NCBI GenBank assembly: GCA_025642075.2
Contig: JAODUO010001332.1
Coordinates: forward strand, 52,501-116,500
Origin: Ridgeia piscesae
Taxonomy: Eukaryota; Annelida; Polychaeta; Sabellida; Siboglinidae
Direction: 5' to 3'
Length of the DNA: 64,000 bases
Of the stretch, positions 1-58,900 are shown piece by piece. A program made the translations under genes and the position numbers. Every line of letters begins with the position of its first letter. Position 1 is the stretch's first letter. The notes under the pieces were generated by a model. It ran no database searches, was not told where the DNA came from, and worked only from the letters and a program-made list of their open reading frames with translations.

Positions 1-105
1 ATATACATTAACATATACATTTATATATTCGTTGTGAACATGTGTACGTGGTTCGGTGTGAACACTGATCAGACATTGTGAATCCGTAAACATGTTATAT
101 TTCAG

Positions 106-46410
<46,305 letters not shown>

Positions 46411-47242
46411 GACCGGGAAATGGGTGAGAGTCAATTTATCCAAATTTTACAACGTTTTCCATCAAAAGATTCGCGCTTCGCCAGGCACATGCTCTAGCTT
46501 TATTTCGATTCCAAAAATTATCAACTTTCTTCTACTTCTAATTCCAACTGGTAGTTTTTTTTAAAGTTAACGGATATGCCAACTCATTTAGTCTACGATT
46601 GAAAAATAATTACTTCCATTAGCGTGGGTTTGTTTTACTACCCTAGAAGGAAGTAACATGCTATAATGGATCTTCCGAAAAACACATACAATGTAAAGTG
46701 TACATAGTTACCAACGTTTCGATAAATGTATTGTAATCAATACCCCCAACATGTGATCAGTTATGCTAAATACGGCATATAGTATAAGGTTAGTAACACA
46801 TTTTGGTAGTGCCTGTCTTGCTTTACGTGCGTCTTTTTTGGTAAAAAATGCAAACGAGATCACTTAGTCATGATGTTATATTTAGGTGTTCGCCATAAGT
46901 AAGATTGTTGTCTTAAAAGAATTACTTTCGATCCAAAAGGAATTTTAAGGAAACGTGATTTCTAGAGACGTTAAACTACATAAATTATAATGAAGACATT
47001 CATGTTAATATAATTACATCCTGAAATGCTACGCCTTTATCTCATCAGGATACTGTTTTATTAATAACTAAGAGTCATACCATATAAAGATAACATAGAT
47101 GGATCAATCCCACACTATACCTTCGCGTACGCGGATTTATTTGGGACACAATGTCTACCATAGACATTAGAAATTAATAAAACATACATATAATGAAATA
47201 AAGGCATATAGTTACTTAATAATGCACATTATTCGTTACCAG

Positions 47243-47331
47243 ACAAGGACTGCAGCTTCTTCTTCCAAGACATCGACAACACGGACAACGACCTTGAAAA
47301 CCTGACCGCCGATCCTCAACCAACGACGTAG
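47243..47331 (+). CDS. Alternative acidic C-terminal exon
   Basis: Acceptor GTTACCAG, phase 1. If joined to the internal donor at 46363 it reads D-K-D-C-S-F-F-F-Q-D-I-D-N-T-D-N-D and ends at TAG 47329-47331, adding 29 residues. The clean frame and phase match favour real coding use; otherwise it is a 3'-UTR exon. Confidence 0.6.
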
Positions 47332-47469
47332 TGACTAACGATTAGTACCGACACACCTGCGCCTAACAAGGCAATGTTTGCTCATTGCAATGCAATGCTG
47401 TAAAATACATTTACCATTGCAGTATGTATTCACTCGTAAATATGCATGTATGTGCATTTATACTAGATA

Positions 47470-47470
<1 letters not shown>

Positions 47471-47537
<67 letters not shown>

Positions 47538-47627
47538 CTAGTGTTATATGGTTAAAATCATCGGTTTTTCGTATACGAGAGAAACATGTGTAAATATTTA
47601 TCCCAGAGTATCGTATACAAGTAAGTA

Positions 47628-47687
<60 letters not shown>

Positions 47688-47748
47688 TAACAATAAGAAT
47701 AGATATATATTGTGTAATATAATATATATAACTATTATATATATAATA

Positions 47749-47800
<52 letters not shown>

Positions 47801-47810
47801 ACAATGTTTC
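47471..47810. repeat. (TA)n microsatellites
   Basis: AT runs at about 47471-47527, 47630-47683 and 47700-47800 just downstream of the gene. Confidence 0.96.
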
Positions 47811-48960
47811 TATGTTAATTAATATATAGTTCGTAGTATCGGGTTACAACTTCACACATGTATTATGAACAATCATTGATACTACATTATCTGACTGTGT
47901 GAGAAAATGTAGATGGGTGGATTTATTGTTTAGATGAAATGTGAGCATTTGTGTAGCATTGCGTTATCGCTTGCTCTCCCATAGCGTCCAAGACAAGAAT
48001 GCGTCAGTGTTTGGTGTAGTAATGAAATGTATTGTCACATATCCAGTGTGAACGCATGGTATACTTTAATTATGGGCGAATGTCAAATGCAATGATTACG
48101 TCCAATGTATTATATTTTGTGTATTTTTTATGTTATTCACTAACAGAAAACACACGTAAACCACTGTGACAGTTTAACGTATAGCATTTCTATAAAAGCA
48201 TGAATATTACCACCAATGTGTGAAGAAATTTATGATACGAAATCAAAAATCAATATGTTTAGTAATTTCTGAAGACGGCACTCACTCTAGTATAAATACT
48301 CCATTGGACACACAATGGGTGCCATGAATCTCGCGAAGTTACCAGATTTTCCAACATGGCTACATATATAGAATAGTATGTATATCTTACATTAACAATG
48401 ATTTCAATAATTATTTTCTTCTAAAGACACATTGGCGTTCATTAGAAATAATTTGAAATAACCCTATGGCCACGTTATATATTTAAAAACCTGCACCAAT
48501 GTTTAGTAGCTTAAATTCGTTGGTTGTTGCGTTATACGCTGACATTTAACATTTGCAAGTAGAAAATGCACATTAAAATGTTTCGATGTTGAATCCTCTA
48601 AGATCCGCTTCATATAAGTTATGTTATGTACTTCCTGATATATTTTGCTAGCTTCCCATGAGTGAAATTATATAGCAACATTGATTATCATCATCGTAAT
48701 TAATACCGTAATAGATGAGGAAAATATGACATACTTAATTAATGCATTTCTTGGCCATATTCTGGTTCGAGTTCGTTGTAAAACAATGGCTTCCTCTATA
48801 CTGTGACATGCTGAACACGTGCGTTCACAGTTAATATTACAAATAAAGCAGCTACAACATCGAACTGCGTTGTTGGCTTTACTGATGTTACCAATTAGAA
48901 ACTTACGTTACCATAATTATGTATTCACTTGAAATGTGGTGTTCAGGATACTTCTCACAT
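47811..48960. other. Intergenic, no gene seen
   Basis: AT-rich sequence. An AATAAA at 48842 could serve as a distal polyadenylation signal of the mucin-like gene, but nothing ties it to a transcript. Confidence 0.4.
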
Positions 48961-49027
48961 ATCGAGTTCCGATTGGTCGTGCACCCGAATACGTCGAACA
49001 ATGGGTAAAGAGCTAACGCCCGACCGG

Positions 49028-49439
49028 TTAGATCGCGGGGCGGGTTTCGGCCCGCGGGGGACGGCAACCAGCGGGCCTCCGCGGGCTGGATTTTTTATTT
49101 GTTGTGCGGGCCGGTGCGGTGCGGTGCGGTGCGGTGCGGTGCGGTGCGGTGCGGTGCGGTGCGGCGGGCGGGGCGGGCGGGCGGGGCGGGCGGGGCAGGG
49201 CAGGGCGGGCGGGGCAGGGCAGGGGCGGGGCGGGGCGGGGCAGGGCGGGGCGGGGGCGGGGCGGGGCGGGGCGGGCGGGCGGGCAGGGCAGCGGGCGGGC
49301 GGGCGGGCAGGGCGGGCAGGGGCGGGGCGGGCGGCGGCGGGCGGGCGGGCGGGCGGGCGGGCGGGCGGGGCGGGCGGGCGGGCGGGCGGGCGGGCGGGCG
49401 GGCGGGCGGGGCGGGCGGGCGGGCGGGCGGGCGGGGGGG

Positions 49440-49488
<49 letters not shown>

Positions 49489-49655
49489 GGGGGGGCGGGG
49501 CGGGGCGGGGGGGGGGCGGGGGGGCGGGGCGGGCGGGGCGGGGCGGGGCGGGGGGGGGCGGGCGGGGCGGGGCGGGGCGGGGCGGGGCGGGGCGGGGCGG
49601 TGTTTCTCCGAATGATATAGTTGCGGGGCGGGCTCAGCTTTTTCAGCCCGCGCAG
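49028..49655. repeat. GC-rich block of (GCGGT)n and (GCGGG)n minisatellites
   Basis: About 630 bp of almost pure G/C on the plus strand: GCGGT repeats, then GCGGG and GGGGC units and a poly-G tract near 49441-49487. It is flanked by GCGGGCTGGA (49081-49090) and its near complement TCAGCCCGCGC (49643-49653). Gly/Arg/Ala and Pro/Arg frames through it are repeat artefacts. The base composition is unlike the rest of the window. Confidence 0.93.
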
Positions 49656-51160
49656 TTTCTCTCAAAATGTGCACATTGTCTGTGCTTATTAGTTGGTGGA
49701 TTACCTGATAGTGTGTGTGTGACACTGTGTGTTGCATAGCTGCATGTGTATGTGTGCGTTTAACTACGTTATGATAACATGTGCTAATCATGACGTTTTG
49801 GTAAACAACGTGTTGCCAGTGAGCATTCTGGTAATAGAACACTTTGATAACAATGTTGAAAATACTCAAAATATGTCACTATTTGCCCTGCCAGCTTTAG
49901 ACATTCATTAGAGTGTAGGGCCTACATGTAATAATTCACAGTAAAATATATCACAGAAAAAATTACACTTTTGCCCAGGAAAGTGACAGGAAATAAGGTC
50001 ACAAAATATTGTTATTCAGACACTGCCTAGTTAATACAAAGGTTTGGTCTTGCATACACGAGCACCATAAAATATTTTGAATCCGTAAGAAATACGGTAG
50101 CAAAATAATGTTATTGTGGCACAGATCGCTACAGACTGCCTTTTTACACAATCAGAAATGATGCCAGACCTACCTAACAGCCAAGTTGTCAGTCAGTATC
50201 ACCATTGACCAGGCTGTCCTGTCTTGCTAGACTGAGTGATGTTTGAACAACTCCCAAGGAGACATATTTAATTTGGGATACCTGGCTTGGACAAAGGGCT
50301 TGCTTATCTAAGCCAGACCTTCTCTAATACACAAAGGCAGTTAGCAGGCTGGTGGTGCCCAGTTTTACTGCCCAGTACCACATGTGCTAATCTGTGTAAA
50401 TATTACTAAACAAGACCTGAATGATCTCACATTGGCATTGCTGACTCTTAGCAGAAACTTTTCGTTCCTTGATAACCATGTCCAATGTATTTATCATAGC
50501 ATTCGTTACAAGATATTGGCTGTAATATATTAATAAGTATTTAATAACAAAAGTAAAACAATTCTTGAGGGGTTCTAATACAGATTTCCCTTAATGGATA
50601 ATATATTAATGAGTAATGGAAATGTCTGGCGGGATACTCAATTACCCAATGTGGCAAGCTGTAAAACCCTCAAGCAAATATTTCTTATCACTTTGCACCA
50701 CTACTGAGGCACTGACACAATAGCCTTAGCAGTTGCCATCTAGCAGGACTGGTTAGAACAGGGCAAGGGGAATGGAAGCCAAAATCAAAAGACCACTGCA
50801 AAAGAGGCCTGTAGTTGCTAATTGCAGCTTATTCCACTTTGGTCAGAGGTGACAATTGACTACCTATTAGTGGATATTAGCTTGTCTGGTATGCTCAGTG
50901 TTGTCATGGTGAATGACTACAGTGACTTCCAACATAATAATTTTTGTCTGACTGAAAAATGTGGTTTATTGTATTTCAAGTGATTACATGCTTAAAAAAG
51001 ACAAAGTGAATATAAAATATAACTAGCCATATATTAATTCGGATACTCAATTAAAATATTGTAATAAATAAAATAATGAAATTTTGTTACTAAAATTAAT
51101 GAAGTAAACTCAACAAGGATTAGTTATTTTTAATTATTCCATGTTATCTGTTCAATCTGT
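49656..51160. other. Sequence between two GC-rich blocks, no gene seen
   Basis: Ordinary AT-rich DNA without recognisable ORFs. It could be the interior of a mobile element whose ends are the two GC-rich blocks. Confidence 0.4.
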
Positions 51161-51164
51161 TATA

Positions 51165-51450
51165 GGCGGCAGGCTGACTTTTGACTGCGGGCGAAGTTAC
51201 TACGCGGCGGGCTGCGGGCGAAGTTACTACGCGGCGGGGCTGTGCGGACTGCTGCCCAAATTACTGCGGGGCGGGCGGCGGGCTATGATGTGGCAACATT
51301 TGCGGTGCGGGCTGACTGCGGGCGAAATTACTGCAGGGCGGGGCGGGCTGCGGGCCAGGAGATGACCAATATGCGGGGCGGGGCGGGTTGCGGGCGGAAT
51401 TGTAATTTGCGGGGCGGGCTGCGGGCTCACATTTCCAGCCCGCGCAGGGC
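51165..51450. repeat. GC-rich tandem repeat block with GCGGGCGAA-TTACT motif
   Basis: Units of GCGGGCGAAGTTACTACGC-type sequence occur several times (about 51185, 51210, 51250, 51318, 51385 as variants), interleaved with GGGGCGGGC. It ends with CCAGCCCGCGCAG (51435-51447), which is inverted relative to the start of the 49.0-kb block. Confidence 0.85.
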
Positions 51451-52236
51451 CTTACACGGTTTAGACGATGAGTGACTCTCATGCCAACTATGTCGGGCAT
51501 TTGCGCGCAAGAACTCACCCAAACACATTCACAACGCGAGTCGCATAAAGTTCACGATCATGGCGAGACGCATCAAGTTCACAATAAATGTAAAGCGAGT
51601 AGCTCACAGTCCATGCGAGTCCCGCGATGTTGATATCCAATGTGTGGTGCTCCGTCGGCACTTTACTCTTCCAAAACCGTCTTCCAGAAAACCATGTCTC
51701 GCAGAACACCATGTCCGCGGTAATAGACGTCTTCTACATCAGGTTATGTAACCGTCTGCTGGCATAACGGATGAAATAAGGCGTTTCCAGAGATTGCTGT
51801 TGATCCCACGCAGTCAACTCCATCGAGAAACAGCGTTCTTGAGATGACGTAATAACATAATAACATTCATAGTAGCATACACAATGCAATCCATAATAGC
51901 ATCCACACACTTCTTAGCTTAACATATTCATCATGTTTGTAATTAACGGACGATGGGTAACTTTTAAATTCATATTTCGCTAATGGTTAACAACAACTTA
52001 TAACCAAATCGGTTCGTCTAAGTGAAAACTTAAGAAAAAAAGATGTGCCCGCCCTTGCGGGACGGTTTCGCCTGGCCGCTCACGACTGAAAGTCTTGGTG
52101 GCGCGTGCCTTCAAATATAACGTAACCCGCTATCTTTCATTGGGAGTATTTGAACGCCACGGCGGATACTATACTATTATTATTTGGGTCACTTTTGCAC
52201 ATACTTGATAAGGAGGAGGATATTTTGTGTTATAAA

Positions 52237-52238
<2 letters not shown>

Positions 52239-52314
<76 letters not shown>

Positions 52315-52336
52315 TGTGTGGTGTGTGTGTGTGTGT
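52239..52336. repeat. (GT)n microsatellite
   Basis: GT run of about 100 bp. The flanks (51450-52238 and 52337-54040) hold no recognisable gene. A 129-codon minus-strand frame at 53198-53587 has no motif I know. Confidence 0.96.
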
Positions 52337-54040
52337 CTGGGTATATACTCCCAACCCAATTTTTACAAAAAAACACTACTATATTTCATTAGAACATCTT
52401 GCACTAGGGCCAACACCAGTCACTAATTATAGACTCATAGGCCTATCAGAGGGAGGAAGCCATTATCATCTTGGTGTCTTAGACTTAGCCTTAATTCTTA
52501 GACAAGCCAATTGTTGCTTTCTCAATGTCTCTTACTTGACCCAGCTGAAGTAAACGGACTGCTGATGTATTTGAACCGAAAATTTGACTACTGCTAACCA
52601 CATCAAATTTCAACCCTTCGTCAGTGCAATAATGGGTGTAATAATCTCCTTGATGTTTAGCTACTGCTAACTTGTTTAAGCTTGAAGGCATGATCTAGGT
52701 ACTTTCTAAAACTACTTCCCTTATAGTCAGTCCTCGACTATTATTCATGTATCTATTCCTTGATTATAGACTAAAATTTAATTTGGGATTTCATTAGTTA
52801 AATAACAGAAAAATGTGTGTACTATGCTGGTCTGGACAGGTTTATGCCAATTACACATTACAATGTCTAGTGCAGATAAGACACAGTTAATGAATATTTA
52901 ACATCTGGATAAGTCGATCACTATTTTATTCTTTAGAGTTTGAAGAGCATGAATGTTGAGCAAATGTGATAGCAAAATTAAGGCATACTGGTTGGAATAC
53001 TGTACCGTATTTCAAAGTGTATGGTTTTAAATGGAAAGAAAAACACTGTTGTCATTAAAAATTTAAATATGCTTTTTACATGCACAATTTGAACGATGAC
53101 GAGGCATGTTGCCAATGGTAATTTCTAATTGCATATTGTGTACTTCTGAAATCTCACAATTACTGACAGCTGCCATACCTATCCTACCTTTAAACCTTTA
53201 GTCTTTACTGTAAAGTTCACAATAAGTCAAAATATTAATCTTAAAGCATGCTGCATTAAAATCATGCTTGACATCATACCCACAGATCACACAAAAATCT
53301 CCTAAATACTTGATGTTTTCATCACTTGCAAGAACAATGTGATAATTATTATTTAAGTTACTATTTCGCATTTCATTTTCCAGAAATGTGTTGGCGTTCG
53401 TCCCGCGTTGTATATTAATATTATATAATAATATTGCAAATATTTCGCCAAAAATGTTGTAATGTAAGGGATACAGATTTTTAATATCGCTATACTTTTG
53501 CAAACATGTCTTCATAAATTGGAAAATTCTGCATGTTTGATTGATGTGTTCGACTCGAAGCGACGCAGGCTGTCCACCATACGACATGTACTACATCAGA
53601 ACATAATGTTAGTATATTGTTACTGGTAGTGGTATGCTGGCTTATACATATGGGTGAGGTCTTAGAAAAAATTCACCATTTCCACAGTTTTTCAGCGTTA
53701 CATGGGTATAGAATAAAAACCTGTACACCAATCTAATTCTTCTTAGTATCATTCAATAGAGAATTGTTTGGGCTTTCAGAAAAATGTAAATTCGTATTTA
53801 AGTCCGACGAGAATTATTTGTGTTATTGGCCTATAAATTAGAAAAAAAGGAGGAAAATGCATTTTTGAGCATTTCTTCATTTTTTAAATGTATCTTATTT
53901 CAAGTAATGTAAAGTTAGAATATCCCAAACTTATTATTTGTCTAGTAAGTGGACACAGTTTACATTTCCATGACATTTTAACATGATTTAGGCCAGCACA
54001 ATTTTTACAATTCTCATTCTAATGAGAAATTTTAGTTAAA

Positions 54041-54233
54041 CAAACGTCCGTGAATTATATTTCAATAGCCCAATTTGCATGTTAAGAAAGTGGGCACCAT
54101 ATTATTTTTACCACCTATGGACAAGGGTACGTTGTTGCTTTGTTGTGGGTGGAAAAAGTTTTAGCCACACCCACTTCCCTTGGCTAGGGTTGCACATGAA
54201 CAGAATTATACTGATAAAAATCACGGACGTTTG
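54041..54233. mobile_element. Possible short MITE bounded by inverted CAAACGTCCGTGA boxes
   Basis: CAAACGTCCGTGA at 54041 and its reverse complement ending at 54233 bound a 193-bp segment. The same box recurs downstream in direct orientation. There is no coding capacity. Confidence 0.5.
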
Positions 54234-54380
54234 TTCAACATTTTTACCTCTCCTACATATAATTATAATTTTCTAGGTATTTCCTATAGCATTTCTCGTT
54301 TCTTGTACCACATTCTTCAATCGTGAACAAAAGTTTCACTCCAGTTTGTGTATTGGCCTTACAACTGACGTCGAAATGAA

Positions 54381-55118
54381 AACAAACGTCCGTGATTTTT
54401 ATTTAAATATACTGAGAAGGTGACTGAAACTGGCAGAATGATCGTTTTCACTGTTGAAACTAATACTAAACATGTTGGCCTTGTACATTAAGGGTATAGA
54501 AGAGGTTCTGTGATATATTTGTATAAGTGGGACCACACATAATCTGGAGAAAGTAAAAAAAGGGTTTTTATTTTTCAAAATCATAACACATACAGTGAAT
54601 GGTCGAAATATATACTTATATATAGCTGTAAGCACAGATCAACCTCTTTTGTACATGTAGAAGATGTTTTGAGATGACATGAAGATGCTTAGTACTCATA
54701 CAAGTGTCTTAAATAAATGATACCAGTAACAAACGTCCGTGATTTTTACGCAAACGTCCGTGAGTTTTATGTATATATGGTAAGCAGGCATACTGTTCAC
54801 CTGCAAGTGTTAGAAAGGTCTTTATTACTGTTAAAACTAATAGTAAACAAGTACCCGGTAGGCCCTGTACATTAAGGCTATAGAAGAGGTTCTGTTGTAT
54901 TTGAGAGCACTTGTAACCTGGGGAAAGTTAAAAAAATTAATGTTTTAATTTTCAAAGTCATGACTGGTCGAAATATATATACTTGTACAGCTATAACCAA
55001 ATATCAACCTCTTTTGTACATGTAGAAGACGTTTTGAGATGATATGAAGATGTTTAGTACTCATACAAGTGTCTTAAGTAAATGATACCAGTAACAAACG
55101 TCCGTGATTTTTACGCAA
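54381..55118. repeat. ~350-bp satellite, two monomers, with AAACGTCCGTGATTTTTA box
   Basis: The segment of about 54410-54750 is repeated at about 54790-55115 with moderate divergence. Long shared blocks include CAACCTCTTTTGTACATGTA and CTCATACAAGTGTCTTAA. Each monomer border carries the box (54383, 54731, 54752, 55096). One box is doubled at 54731/54752. Confidence 0.85.
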
Positions 55119-55129
55119 TTAATTTTATA

Positions 55130-56516
55130 TGACCTTGTATATGTCGGCTAATATATGAGACAACGGTGCTGTTTGTGAGTGCTCTGGACCACATATTTTG
55201 TAAAGTAGATATGTCGTAGATTATGTAGAGTGACTTTCATGTGTAAGAGAGCATTTTTGAGTATGCAAGGGTAAAGTCAAAAGTGTTTTCCAAAGATTTG
55301 CGCTATTTTCAGTCATCGGTGAAAGTTAATTAGCATATAATTTTAAAATCTTTTAAAACCCTTATCACGAACAACATACATATCACTAAAAAAAAATGCA
55401 ATTAATTTTGATATAGGTTTAAAAGTTGTCAAATTTTAACCAAGTTAAAATTTAACGTGATAAGCCCCACACAAGTCATTACAGATGTGTTCACCCTTCT
55501 TTTTTTTTCGGTACATTTTCATATCTTTTTTCACCCAAAATTCGTTTAAAAACCATTTATTGGCTGTAAAAGGTGAATATGCTACCTGTAAGGCTGTACT
55601 TACGAACCTTGTCGATATCAGTCATAAAGGGCAAAATAATCATCCGGGAAGGTACGTACCAGCTGAAAAGGGGTTATAACACTATTTTTACTCACTCATC
55701 ACATTATAATATTATATGCCTGCCACAATTGTACTATTTACTGCATTTCATTAACGTAGAATTTCCACACGAATGGTAACACTATTTTAAATTATGCATT
55801 GTTTTATCCCCTGGGTAAATAACTTAAAATATGTATGATATATAATTATAATTTTTCAAATTATAGTCAGCCTTGACTCTGCAAACCGGGTAAAAGCACA
55901 AAAATACATCAATATAAAAATGTTGTCATCAGAAAATAAACTTCACACGGCCTAAATGCAAACTTTTGGACAACTATTCACCGGTCTTCTCGAGGTAAGA
56001 TTTTGAAGTGTAAGATTACCTTGGCGAATGCCACTGATAGAAATTTTAACACATCGTCTACGGTAGACTAAAGCTCGACCTGAACACTATCTGTACGATC
56101 TGGGTAAGATGTTTGAAAATTAGCATTATTAACTGCTTTGAGTTTTATATTGTAGAAACCATTAAATAAATATTATATTGGAGATGAGTTGATGTGTATA
56201 ATTTGTGTGTATGTACAATTTGCTTGTTTGCATTCTTTGAAACAGAAAAAAAATGAAATCTCTTTAGACTATATAGTTTTAATTTAATTAACTTTGAAAT
56301 GGTTACACACATCTATAACAATAATATTAATATTATGTATATTTGATTGTTTTATCATAACTATTTTACCTTAAATTGTTATGTTGTATCATTATAATAT
56401 ATACAGCACATACTAACTTATACTTAGGCTTGTTTGCTCGCTGAGAGCATATATAGCATAAACCATGGTTTCCCACTAATGTCGGTTTGCAGCCATTTTC
56501 TTGGTAGTATATTGGG
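55130..56516. other. Intergenic, no gene seen
   Basis: AT-rich DNA with only short frames on either strand; nothing supported. Confidence 0.5.
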
Positions 56517-56695
56517 TTAGGTGGTTAGGGTATAGGGTTGGATGGGTTAGGGTTAGGGTTAGGAGTTAGGGGTTAGGGTTAGGGTTAGGGTTAGGGTTAG
56601 GGTTAGGGTTAGGGTTAGGGTTAGGGTTAGGGTTAGGGTTAGGGTTAGGGTTAGGGTTAGGGTTAGGTGTTAGGGAGTTTAGGATTAGGGTTAAT
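56517..56695. repeat. Interstitial telomeric (TTAGGG)n array
   Basis: About 170 bp of TTAGGG repeats, perfect in the centre and degenerate at both edges (GTTAGGTGG, AGGAGTTAGGGG, TTAGGTGTTAGGGAG). The G-rich strand is plus. Confidence 0.95.
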
Positions 56696-56951
56696 CCCTT
56701 TTCCTATTGTCTCCTATTAAATACGGGCAGGTAATCTATATTGATTTACACTATCCATCTGTAGGGGGTGCACGGGCAACATGACGTGACCCCGACCTGT
56801 TGATATCCTTAAAAGACATAATATATATCTCCCGGTGTATCCCATCTGCTTTTCCATTGTCTTGCATTACAATTAAAAAAACTAAAATGTCATAATTGCA
56901 GGGGCAATACGCAGGATTGATCGTTGTGGAATTCCAAACGGGAATCATTGT

Positions 56952-57010
56952 AAACGTGGATGTTGCATGCCAGCATTCATTTTATATGCTGGCATGCAAC
57001 ATCCACGTTT
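56952..57010. repeat. Perfect 25-bp inverted repeat with 9-bp loop
   Basis: The stem AAACGTGGATGTTGCATG... (56952-56976) is exactly complementary to 56986-57010, with loop TCATTTTAT. It lies alone in intergenic DNA. Confidence 0.9.
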
Positions 57011-58900
57011 GTATAATATATAATTGTATAATGTGATATTTTCTTCAGGTAACGAGACTAGACTTTCAATGTGTAATGGTACATTTAATTTACCATAGTA
57101 CGAACTAATTAATTTATGTGACTATTATATCCGTGACTATATATGATATATATGACTATATATAGTTTAGCCGAATTGCTCATCCATGCTTGGGGAAAGG
57201 AGTCAGCTATGCAAAAACATTTCTATAATTAAGTTCTACACCAGCCGGAAGAATGTGGAAAAAGTCTTAGTCCATAGACTACTAGGTGTCAGCACAAATA
57301 CATGCTAAACTGAAGGAGATATGGTTTCACAAACAAACGAAAAACAAATAAACCATCAACCAAAAATCAAGCAAACAAACATACGTGCACACACATAAAC
57401 ACTGTTTTATAACATTAATTTGTGTTAGTATTGACCTTTTAAAAGTAGCTAATTCCATTATTATATTCTCCTTAACGAAATTAATGTGGGGAGCTGAGAA
57501 CCTCTGCCCCGCTTCAGCACTACCCGTACACCCCGCCTATCCCCTGACTCGCGGTCTAGGAAAGAAAGACCGGACGAGACGGGAAGGTCGGAGAGGGGTC
57601 GGGTGTCGTTGGAAAGTATTCGTCGCCTGGAAATATTGGTCGCTGTTTTGTGTTTATGATTTAATAACATATCTCCACGCCCACTGCAGTCGTACTAATG
57701 CCAACCCGCTCTAGTATAAAAAAACGAACCTGAATAGCAACGCGTCGAAGCATAGCGATTCCATCAGCGTACAGGACGACCACGTGAGGCATCTGAAATG
57801 TGTTTAGTATTTATACATAAACATACAAAACTGTAATATTGGGTTGATCGAAGCATCAGTTCCAACAGTAAAAATATCGGAATCCAAAATATATGAAATG
57901 ACAGTCCGCCAGACCAGCTTGAAATATTTAAGCAGATAAACATCAGCACATGTGATGACTGCAAGGCAGAATGAATTATGAACTACGAACTGTACTGATG
58001 TATCTAAAGCATGCTGATAGCAAATGACAGATAAGCTATATAAAATATTAAATTATCAGCCACATTACTTCAAGCAGCGATAGCAGAGAAATAAACAAAA
58101 ACGTATTTAGATGTATATATATATATATTTTAACACACACATAAAATGTTAGTTTAAAAATATATATATTAAATAGGCTTCCGAAAGAAACCGTGCTTGC
58201 TAATAAAACACGGAAACACCACGGCAATCTTCAGTACATCCTTTGACCCAAAAAAAACGAAACGTGTACAGCCCAACCGGAAACACTGAGTCTTTTAATG
58301 TAACTGATGCCAGAGGCCTTTGTTGTATTGTTGAGTTCGTGTTTTAAAAATTTTCAATTGAAATTTTGAAAAGATAAATCAACGTGAATGCTGATGGGAT
58401 CGAGAGTAACGTGTTTATTATCCGCGAGGCGGCAGCACAATCAATTACGTATCACGACATCCCCTTTTTAAAATTTTTTTTTTAATAAACACCGTTTAAT
58501 GCCATTCTTTGGTCCACAGTCCTTTTCTTCTTGAAATGTCAATTATTTTGAACATAAAATGAAACATGTGATATTTAAAAAAAATTGACTATGTAATGTC
58601 ACATAATGCAATGTAATGCAAATATAATCATTGAAAAATATAAGTACGTTTCACAGTTTCTCACACACTGTAGCTTTAGAGATCAAGCCGTTTTGGTGGG
58701 CGCACACATCTACCAGCCTTCTCCTGTACGAAGCGTCGTCACACAGGCTGGTGGTTCTTCGACGTGGATTGGTTCAGTTTCCTTGCTAGGGTTGTCGAAG
58801 TAGCCAGTTCACTTCGATTAACTGTGTGTTCCCATCCGTATTCTCATCACTGGGGTGTGTATCTGGACATGTGAATGTTTCTCCAGTCGTTCTGATGTGT
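57011..58900. other. Intergenic, no gene seen
   Basis: No exon or RNA gene could be supported. The 57540-57720 segment is locally more GC-rich, but I do not recognise it. Confidence 0.45.

Noticed and set aside
48929..49869. Gly/Arg/Ala-rich and Pro/Arg-rich frames of up to 304 codons
   Set aside because: Pure GC minisatellite with no codon structure or splice context.
53198..53587. 129-codon minus-strand open frame
   Set aside because: No recognisable motif, AT-rich, no splice sites or neighbours to support it; may be chance or an unknown repeat.
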